Assembly (NCBI GenBank): GCA_007376295.1
Contig: VMGB01000003.1
Coordinates: 1-64,000, forward strand
Source: Parcubacteria group bacterium Gr01-1014_13
Lineage (GTDB): Bacteria > Patescibacteria > ABY1 > Magasanikbacterales > GWA2-37-8
Direction: 5' to 3'
Length of the DNA: 64,000 nt
Of the stretch, positions 59,283 to 64,000 are shown piece by piece. The number at the start of each line of letters is the position of its first letter. Position 1 is the stretch's first letter. The position numbers and the translations under genes were made by a program. The notes under the pieces are model-generated. The model was given only the letters and a program-made list of their open reading frames with translations, made no database searches and was not told where the DNA came from.

Positions 59283-59819
59283 TCACTTACCATTAGAGTG
59301 GACCACGATCGCTCTGACAAGCTTGGATTCACCTCTGCGGTAACGCCCTATCCGAACTAACCATATGCCATACATGATTGCCGGAGAAATGAGCATACCT
59401 CCGCCAGCAAACGAGAGAAACCAATCATATCCATTTCGTGGATACGAAACGAATAAAATGAGCATTAAATTCCAAGCAACAAAAGCGCCGAAAGACAGAA
59501 TAGCAAGAACCTTCGTGCAAGGTTGCTCTGGAAGTTTGTTGGCTTTCATTGATTGAAAATGGACCACTGCCTTTGGCAACTTCACTTTTGGTAATTGTGA
59601 TTGGCGACGCGTCTTGATTTTATTAACTAGTAACGCAACAGACAAGCCGAGAGAGGCCAAGACGCAACCAGCAAGAAAAAGTAGCATTATCCAAGTGGTA
59701 TCATCATAGAAACCACAGAATTTTACCGCTAGAAGAAAAAGAACTAAAAACATTAGCGCTGAGGCGAGATAACCGTATAACAGATTCTTCATATCATACA
59801 TCACGTCTCCGGTAATCAT
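59283..59819 (-). CDS. Small membrane protein with KVKLPKAVVHF box (four helices)
   Basis: A 178-residue protein with four membrane helices (about 13-35, 43-65, 104-124 and 133-153). After the second helix comes TRRQSQLPKVKLPKAVVHFQ, a basic juxtamembrane box shared with the 60445 and 60834 proteins. The first 90 residues are homologous to the whole 60445 protein. AAGGGGAAA precedes the ATG at 59819. Unknown function. Confidence 0.72.
   Translation of the reverse strand: MITGDVMYDMKNLLYGYLASALMFLVLFLLAVKFCGFYDDTTWIMLLFLAGCVLASLGLSVALLVNKIKTRRQSQLPKVKLPKAVVHFQSMKANKLPEQPCTKVLAILSFGAFVAWNLMLILFVSYPRNGYDWFLSFAGGGMLISPAIMYGIWLVRIGRYRRGESKLVRAIVVHSNGK
59555..59590. repeat. 36-bp exact repeat encoding the KLPKAVVHF box, copy 1
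   Basis: Identical to 60453-60488, inside the 59283 gene. Confidence 0.85.
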
Positions 59820-59850
59820 GATTTTTCCCCTTGTTGACTATTTGATTGTT

Positions 59851-59879
59851 CTTATATCACAACCGATACAAAAAGTCAA
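59851..59879 (-). promoter_or_regulatory. Promoter of the 59819 gene
   Basis: TTGACT (59874-59879), 17-bp spacer ending TGA, TATAAG (59851-59856), minus strand. Confidence 0.75.
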
Positions 59880-59883
59880 TATT

Positions 59884-59916
59884 AAAAATCCCGCACCCCT
59901 CGAAAGGAATACGGGA
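59884..59916 (-). terminator. Terminator of the 59940 gene
   Basis: TCCCG/CGGGA outer stem with inner pairing, followed by TTTTTAAT on the minus strand. Confidence 0.75.
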
Positions 59917-59939
59917 CAAAGCACTGGTGTTCGCGCTAA

Positions 59940-60341
59940 TCAATCGGCAACATTCGCTGCTTCCATATACTGCTTGAACAGCTTATACAGTTCCTTGACA
60001 CAAAAGATCAACGAGCTGCTAACTACGAAACCACCCAACGCCCAACCTAGTGACATGTTATAATCTCGAAAACCTTCTACCCACCAGGATGGTAGTAGGA
60101 GCAAACTTCCAACAGTGGCCGTCAAAATAACTGCCAATGAGAGAAAATACCTGAGAGAAAGTGGCTTGTAAGCGCACAGTACTCTCGGAATGTCTAACAT
60201 ACACCAAAACGTACCTAATACGACTCCTTCGAAAAATGAAGCAAACCATCTCTCCGTAACTCCTGAAATTAAGAGAAGTAAAGAAAATAGGACTGCAAAC
60301 ATGACACCAACGACAACAGACGAAATAATGAGCTTTTTCAT
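59940..60341 (-). CDS. Small polytopic membrane protein
   Basis: A 133-residue protein with four membrane segments (about 4-26, 33-50, 64-85 and 96-117) and a short acidic tail. No KLPKAV box is present, so it belongs to a different family from its neighbours. CAGGAGGA lies before the ATG; own promoter and terminator. Unknown function. Confidence 0.7.
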   Translation of the reverse strand: MKKLIISSVVVGVMFAVLFSLLLLISGVTERWFASFFEGVVLGTFWCMLDIPRVLCAYKPLSLRYFLSLAVILTATVGSLLLLPSWWVEGFRDYNMSLGWALGGFVVSSSLIFCVKELYKLFKQYMEAANVAD

Positions 60342-60359
60342 GGGTTTCCTCCTGCATAC

Positions 60360-60388
60360 TTATTATCACATAAAAGATGAAAAGTCAA
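60360..60388 (-). promoter_or_regulatory. Promoter of the 60341 gene
   Basis: TTGACT (60383-60388), 17-bp spacer ending TGA, TAATAA (60360-60365), minus strand. Confidence 0.75.
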
Positions 60389-60394
60389 TATAAA

Positions 60395-60422
60395 AATAAA
60401 GCTGCCCCGAGGTCGGGACAGC
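60395..60422 (-). terminator. Terminator of the 60445 gene
   Basis: GCTGTCCCGA pairs with TCGGGGCAGC on the minus strand (one U-G), then TTTATTTTTA. Confidence 0.85.
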
Positions 60423-60444
60423 GATGACGAAATGTCTTACGAAA

Positions 60445-60717
60445 CTACGGACGAAAATGGACCACTGCCTTTGGCAACTTCACTTTTGACAAGTGTAGTT
60501 GGCGACGCATCTGAATTTTAACTACCAACAATTCAATGAGCACCCGCGAGGTTGCCGTGACGTAGATAATTAAAGAAAGAAGCATGATGGCAGTAAAGCC
60601 GTCAATGAGGCCAAAAATTCTGATAGAAAAGGGACAACCAATTAATAACAATAGCGTAGGAACACCAAAACCGAATAAAAGGCACTTCGCATCATACCGC
60701 CTATTTTGCAGAGTCAT
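60445..60717 (-). CDS. Small membrane protein with KVKLPKAVVHF box (two helices)
   Basis: A 90-residue protein with two to three membrane segments and the C-terminal MRRQLHLSKVKLPKAVVHF box. It aligns over its full length with the first half of the 59283 protein, and 36 coding bases (60453-60488) are identical to 59555-59590. CAGGAGA lies before the ATG. Unknown function; a recent paralogue. Confidence 0.7.
   Translation of the reverse strand: MTLQNRRYDAKCLLFGFGVPTLLLLIGCPFSIRIFGLIDGFTAIMLLSLIIYVTATSRVLIELLVVKIQMRRQLHLSKVKLPKAVVHFRP
60453..60488. repeat. 36-bp exact repeat encoding the KLPKAVVHF box, copy 2
   Basis: Identical to 59555-59590, inside the 60445 gene. Confidence 0.85.
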
Positions 60718-60749
60718 GGGGTTTCTCCTGACTGAATTGTCTAATTGTT

Positions 60750-60778
60750 TTTATATCACTCCAGAAGCCAAATGTCAA
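60750..60778 (-). promoter_or_regulatory. Promoter of the 60717 gene
   Basis: A perfect TTGACA (60773-60778), 17-bp spacer ending TGA, TATAAA (60750-60755), minus strand. Confidence 0.8.
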
Positions 60779-60782
60779 GCTT

Positions 60783-60810
60783 AAAAAAGCTGCCCCAGGG
60801 TTGGGACAGC
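60783..60810 (-). terminator. Terminator of the 60834 gene
   Basis: GCTGTCCCAA pairs with TGGGGCAGC-type arm (60789-60810), followed by TTTTTTAA on the minus strand. Confidence 0.82.
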
Positions 60811-60833
60811 GATGATGTTCGTCAAATGTTGAG

Positions 60834-61256
60834 CTAATCAAGTTTGTGGCGTTTGAGTTCCTCGACGGTACCCTTCCAGCCCAAAAACTTTTTAATTCCT
60901 TGCAAATTAACTGATACTATTTTAGTTGTCGGCGAAGCTGGCGGAACATATTTCTTGAGCTTATCCACTCCCAACACTTTGAGATGATTGTGTGGAAAAC
61001 GCGCGACTGCCTTTGGCAGTTTCCTAGACTGTCGACGACGATGCACCGCCGCCCAAATTAAGGATGACGACAGATAAGTCGCGCATGATAGCAATAAAAT
61101 GAACGCGTATGAGAACACAAGATAATGGAAGCAAACGAGAACATTAGAAGCCGTGCCTATAGGGAAAAAATAGAAAGAGAGCTCCCCGGCTAAGTAGCTA
61201 CCGACTATTGCGCTGGGTACAATACGCCAGCTGAGCAGAGTATCCAAATATCTCAT
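60834..61256 (-). CDS. Small membrane protein with RRRQSRKLPKAVARF box
   Basis: A 140-residue protein with two membrane helices (about 12-33 and 42-70), then RRRQSRKLPKAVARF, a version of the box in the 59283 and 60445 proteins, and a soluble basic tail (KYVPPASPTTKIVSVNLQGIKKFLGWKG). AAGGAGGAA lies before the ATG. It follows the 61292 gene by 35 nt without its own promoter, so the two form an operon. Unknown function. Confidence 0.7.
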   Translation of the reverse strand: MRYLDTLLSWRIVPSAIVGSYLAGELSFYFFPIGTASNVLVCFHYLVFSYAFILLLSCATYLSSSLIWAAVHRRRQSRKLPKAVARFPHNHLKVLGVDKLKKYVPPASPTTKIVSVNLQGIKKFLGWKGTVEELKRHKLD

Positions 61257-61291
61257 TGAGTTCCTCCTTGTTGAACTTGTTGATCGCGAGT

Positions 61292-61585
61292 TTACCTTGC
61301 GCGATTTGGCGCAAGATTTTTAATCAGCCGGCGATGGTGCCTGGCGTCCTGAACCAAGTCCAAAGCGCTAATCAAAGGAAACCATAGAATGACGAATACG
61401 CCAAATGCTACACTAAGAAACCAGAGGCCGAGCAAGATTTTAGAAAGCACAACGAAACCGCCGCTGCTTAGGTCGTTACTCTCGCAAACGAAAGTAGAGA
61501 AAAGGAAAGCAATGTCGCTTCCCAAGAGAAAATAGGCAAAAAAACATAATGCCATGCCCAACAAACCAAACATGATATCCTTCAT
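61292..61585 (-). CDS. Small two-helix membrane protein
   Basis: A 97-residue protein with two membrane helices (about 4-30 and 44-72) and a basic C-terminus (DARHHRRLIKNLAPNRAR). GAGGAGAAA precedes the ATG. First gene of a two-gene unit with 60834. No family recognised. Confidence 0.68.
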   Translation of the reverse strand: MKDIMFGLLGMALCFFAYFLLGSDIAFLFSTFVCESNDLSSGGFVVLSKILLGLWFLSVAFGVFVILWFPLISALDLVQDARHHRRLIKNLAPNRAR

Positions 61586-61604
61586 TGTTTTCTCCTCTAT
61601 ACGT

Positions 61605-61633
61605 TATATATCACGCTGAAGAAGAAAGGTCAA
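61605..61633 (-). promoter_or_regulatory. Promoter of the 61585-60834 unit
   Basis: TTGACC (61628-61633), 17-bp spacer ending TGA, TATATA (61605-61610), minus strand. Confidence 0.78.
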
Positions 61634-61663
61634 CCATGCACCAGAGCAAGCTCAATGCATGGT
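61633..61663. other. Palindromic hairpin between terminator and promoter
   Basis: ACCATGCA/TGCATGGT with inner GAGC/GCTC. It lies just after the terminator of the protease genes and touches the -35 box of the next promoter; it may be a back-up terminator or an operator. Confidence 0.4.
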
Positions 61664-61670
61664 AAATGCA

Positions 61671-61701
61671 AAAAAATCCCGCCTTCCGAAGAAGAACGGG
61701 A
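61671..61701 (-). terminator. Terminator of the metalloprotease lipoprotein pair
   Basis: TCCCG/CGGGA with inner CTTC/GAAG stem and TTCG loop on the minus strand, then TTTTTT. Confidence 0.85.
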
Positions 61702-61708
61702 CGAACCA

Positions 61709-62287
61709 TTATTTTCTCTTTACCATCCGGCACTCATGATGCAAACGGCACATCATTTCAATATCCAGAGGCGTAACGACAGTCGGTAGCTTATATGACA
61801 TTACTGAACCTGTGCCTTCGGGCACATCATTATCATCCCGACCGAGCACATGCCCAAACTCGTGCGCCATTCTACGAGGCGTAATCGTAAACGAATTGTC
61901 AAACACAATCTCGGGCGATGAGTATGATGAGGATGATGCCCCATAAGCATAACAGGCGAAGCTGCCCTCGCCACAGAAACCTGCCTCAATCTTTAAATAG
62001 ATAACATCCTCGTTTACTCGATTCGAAGGCAGATTGTTCTTTGAGTAAAGGATAACTGCCCGAGGATGATTGGCCTTGCCGAAATAATCGAACCATTGCT
62101 TGACACCATCATTGATCTGCTGGACCCGGGAAGCGCGGCAAGCTTCGTAGCCTGTGGGATCTTGCTCACAGCCAGACCAAAAACTTTGCTCTGTCACCAT
62201 ATAGATAGGATGGCGCAAATCAAAATATGGAACCCCACCACAACTGCAAATTGCAACAAGCGCAATAGCGATGAAAAAAGAACGCAT
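61709..62287 (-). CDS. Metzincin-like zinc protease lipoprotein, copy 1
   Basis: A 192-residue lipoprotein (signal peptide, Cys16 in a short lipobox). The zinc motif is MAHEFGHVLGRDD: His142, Glu143, His146, Gly149 and Asp152, the HExxHxxGxxD form in which Asp replaces the usual third His, as in snapalysin. A Met-turn SVMSY (Met163) follows 11 residues later, and MMCRLHHECRM closes the domain. Nearby cysteine pairs suggest disulphides. It is the downstream gene of a tandem pair with 62306 (18-nt gap; GGAGGTG before the ATG). Substrate unknown. Confidence 0.82.
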   Translation of the reverse strand: MRSFFIAIALVAICSCGGVPYFDLRHPIYMVTEQSFWSGCEQDPTGYEACRASRVQQINDGVKQWFDYFGKANHPRAVILYSKNNLPSNRVNEDVIYLKIEAGFCGEGSFACYAYGASSSSYSSPEIVFDNSFTITPRRMAHEFGHVLGRDDNDVPEGTGSVMSYKLPTVVTPLDIEMMCRLHHECRMVKRK

Positions 62288-62305
62288 GAAACACCTCCTC
62301 TACTT

Positions 62306-62914
62306 TCATTTTACCATCCGGCATTCAAAATGCAAACGACACATTATTTCGATATCCAAAGGCAAAACATTGGTCGGAGTCTTATATGACATGACCGAGC
62401 CCGTACCTTCCGGAACATCATTATCATCTCTACCAAGAGCGTGTCCAAACTCATGCGCCATGATACGAGGTGTGATCCGCGACGAACCATCAAACACAAT
62501 CTCTGGTATCTTGTGTCTGTAGCAGGCCACATAGCTCCCTCCCAGCTTTTCCTTGCCGCATTCACCCCCAGGATCAATACCCAGATGGATGACTCTGTTT
62601 TTCGGATTTGACGGCAGTTCTTCCTCAGAAAAAAAGATCGCTACCTCGGGACGATCGGCCTTATCAAAATAATCAAACCACTGCTGGACACCCTCGTTAA
62701 TCTGCTTGACCCGCAACGCACGACAAATGTCATCGCCTGCCGGATCTTTGTCACAACCCAACCACAAGCTTTTGTCTGCCAACATATAGACTGGGTGGCG
62801 CAAATCAAGATATAGAGCTGAGGTTCTAAAAACTGAAGGGCGCAAATCAGGGTGCTGAGTACTACTACAGCCACAAACCAAGAATAGCCCGATGGCGATT
62901 AAAAAAGAACGCAT
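62306..62914 (-). CDS. Metzincin-like zinc protease lipoprotein, copy 2
   Basis: A 202-residue paralogue of the 61709 protein: lipobox Cys16, zinc motif MAHEFGHALGRDD (His154, Glu155, His158, Asp164), Met-turn SVMSY (Met175), and the same IMCRLHFECRMVK end. An additional N-terminal repeat (LRPSVFRTSALYLDLRHP) is inserted after the signal. The catalytic region is nearly identical to copy 1, while the middle differs. First gene of the pair; a -10 TATAAT lies 20 bases upstream and AGAGGT before the ATG. Confidence 0.82.
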   Translation of the reverse strand: MRSFLIAIGLFLVCGCSSTQHPDLRPSVFRTSALYLDLRHPVYMLADKSLWLGCDKDPAGDDICRALRVKQINEGVQQWFDYFDKADRPEVAIFFSEEELPSNPKNRVIHLGIDPGGECGKEKLGGSYVACYRHKIPEIVFDGSSRITPRIMAHEFGHALGRDDNDVPEGTGSVMSYKTPTNVLPLDIEIMCRLHFECRMVK

Positions 62915-62934
62915 GTACTACCTCTTTTCTGACT

Positions 62935-62940
62935 ATTATA
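62935..62940 (-). promoter_or_regulatory. -10 box of the metalloprotease pair
   Basis: A perfect TATAAT on the minus strand; the -35 region is weak (GCCTTA at 17 bp). Confidence 0.45.
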
Positions 62941-62968
62941 TATAGTACCACAATTTCTAAGGCTGAAC

Positions 62969-62997
62969 CGAATAAGAAAGCTTCGTTTTCTTATTCG
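62969..62997. terminator. 11-bp hairpin between divergent promoters
   Basis: CGAATAAGAAA/TTTCTTATTCG with a 7-nt loop. It lies between the divergent protease and gyrB promoters, so an operator or transcription insulator is as likely as a terminator. Confidence 0.4.
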
Positions 62998-63070
62998 TGA
63001 GGCCTGACGAAATTGCAAAGCTATGCTTCAAAAAACAAAATAGGCTCAACAAATAATCAAATTTTAGGCC

Positions 63071-63099
63071 TTGCCCATTATAGGGATATATGATAAAAT
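63071..63099 (+). promoter_or_regulatory. Promoter of gyrB
   Basis: TTGCCC, 17-bp spacer ending TGA, TAAAAT (63094-63099); leader about 39 nt, no Shine-Dalgarno. Confidence 0.7.
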
Positions 63100-63144
63100 A
63101 TCACTACAAAATTGTTTAAAATTTGTAATTAGAAATTTGATGTT

Positions 63145-64000
63145 ATGCCTATAAAAAGAGTCTCTAAAGGAAGGATAATCCCAGAAAAAAAACCAGTAAA
63201 ATCTTTAAAACCCAAAGTTAAAAAGATTTCCGCGCCTGCTCCTAAACCAACTCCCGCCCCCGCTAAAGTTATGGCAAACAAACCAAAAGCGAAAGTTTCC
63301 GACAAAGCTGATGCCAGCTATAGCGCCAAAAATATTACAATTTTAGAAGGTCTGGAAGCCGTACGCCGCCGTCCGGGCATGTATATTGGCTCCACTGGTC
63401 CGGTAGGTCTTCATCACCTAATTTGGGAAGTAGTAGACAACTCTATCGACGAAGCGATGGCTGGTTTTTGTACGCAAATTAACATCACTCTTTTGCCAGA
63501 TCATTATATAGAAGTAAAAGACAATGGTCGTGGTATCCCTGTAGATATTCATCCGCAAACCGGTGTCAGCGCTTTAGAAGTTGTACTTACCAAACTGCAC
63601 GCTGGTGGTAAATTTGATGCTGGCAGTTATAAAGTTTCTGGTGGTTTGCACGGCGTGGGTGTTTCGGTAGTCAACGCTTTATCCACACACGTTAAAGCCG
63701 AAGTGCATCGCGACGGCAAAGTTTGGTTGCAAGAATATAAAAATGGCGGTAATCCGGTAAAAAAAGTTCATCAAATTGGTACTACCAAAGACCGCGGTAC
63801 AATAATTACTTTCCGAGCTGACGACACTATTTTTGAAACCATTGATTACGAATGGAAAACTATTATCGATCACGTTCGCCAACAAGTCTATCTGTCCAAA
63901 GGTATTCGTATTGCTATAACCGATAAAAGAACTGGCGCGGAAAAAGATGCGGACAAAACTGCTTTGCCATTCCCCAACCCAACTTATCAATTTTACTTTG
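63145..64000 (+). CDS. gyrB: DNA gyrase subunit B, 5' part (runs off window)
   Basis: The first 285 codons of a type IIA topoisomerase B subunit. The GHKL ATPase motifs are clear: EVVDNSIDEAMAG (catalytic Glu, Asn), DNGRGIPVD and GGLHGVGVSVVNALS; LEGLEAVRRRPGMYIGST is the canonical opening. It is preceded by about 55 extra residues, rich in Lys, Pro and Ala (KPVKSLKPKVKKIS, APAPKPTPAPAK). An internal ATG at 63271 could start a shorter form. GyrB (or ParE) cannot be separated by this portion alone; GyrB is preferred by similarity. Confidence 0.92.
   Translation, partial: MPIKRVSKGRIIPEKKPVKSLKPKVKKISAPAPKPTPAPAKVMANKPKAKVSDKADASYSAKNITILEGLEAVRRRPGMYIGSTGPVGLHHLIWEVVDNSIDEAMAGFCTQINITLLPDHYIEVKDNGRGIPVDIHPQTGVSALEVVLTKLHAGGKFDAGSYKVSGGLHGVGVSVVNALSTHVKAEVHRDGKVWLQEYKNGGNPVKKVHQIGTTKDRGTIITFRADDTIFETIDYEWKTIIDHVRQQVYLSKGIRIAITDKRTGAEKDADKTALPFPNPTYQFYF

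Noticed and set aside
58851..61701. Hairpins of the accessory array as integron attC sites
   Set aside because: No GTTRRRY/RYYYAAC core sites and no integrase in view; each hairpin has the T tract of an intrinsic terminator.
1..64000. CRISPR arrays, insertion sequences and phage genes
   Set aside because: No regularly spaced short repeats with unique spacers, no transposase or phage structural gene was found.

Overview
The window looks like a chromosomal segment of a Patescibacteria (CPR) bacterium, probably a parcubacterial lineage; the lineage is inferred. Support comes from a repeat-rich fibre protein with the PQILNYQGRL N-terminus, a TrbC/VirB2-type pilin, a short MurE-like ligase without its N-terminal domain, a translin homologue, RNase Y, a short charged MLDPWIIEEILRKE protein, tRNA genes without encoded CCA, and many small single-helix or lipobox proteins without recognisable function. 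Housekeeping genes (dnaE, pheST, tsaD, rny, radA, recG, ftsH, rpsA, clpC, htpX, gyrB) are dense, often 1-10 bases apart.

Layout. 1-3031: fibre-like repeat protein on the minus strand with a broken frame at a 99-bp perfect repeat. 3167-4344: tRNA-Thr, a CAP-domain protein and tRNA-Gly. 4397-10343: minus-strand run with DMT transporter, glycosidase-like protein, translin, MurE-like ligase, PH-domain protein, FtsB-like protein and parvulin PPIase. 10415-14995: plus-strand rny behind a strong promoter and a 240-nt leader, then HU, a SprT-like protease, a fatty-acid desaturase and a DUF1003 protein. 15012-18700: small envelope proteins and an orphan small-RNA candidate. 19014-23395: an AT-rich three-gene operon of unknown proteins, the best candidate for an undescribed (perhaps defence) system. 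23556-27032: a higher-GC secreted repeat lipoprotein, an anchored unknown protein, tRNA-Glu and a small membrane protein. 27139-31680: tRNA-Met directly followed by tsaD, converging on dnaE. 32182-37188: pheT, pheS and rseP. 37290-39821: lemA-htpX-C39 protease operon. 40162-49791: sugar-phosphate mutase, clpC, then a membrane/pilin cluster ending in radA. 49796-56526: recG, pilB, a membrane protein and ftsH. 56671-62914: accessory region of single-gene units around rpsA, with paralogous small membrane proteins and two tandem metalloprotease lipoproteins. 63145 to the end: gyrB.

Two expression classes stand out. Most housekeeping genes have no Shine-Dalgarno sequence, and at least three (CAP gene, FtsB-like gene, dnaE) have a -10 box so close to the ATG that the mRNA should be essentially leaderless. 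A second class (HU, SprT-like, desaturase, 17902, 25739, 26607, 57282 and every gene from 58892 to 62914) has a strong GGAGG-like site; nearly all of these also have a recognisable promoter of their own or a shared one, and a GC-rich terminator. Promoters across the window share the form TTGACN-14 nt-TGA-TATAAT. All functional assignments come from reading motifs by eye; no database search was run.
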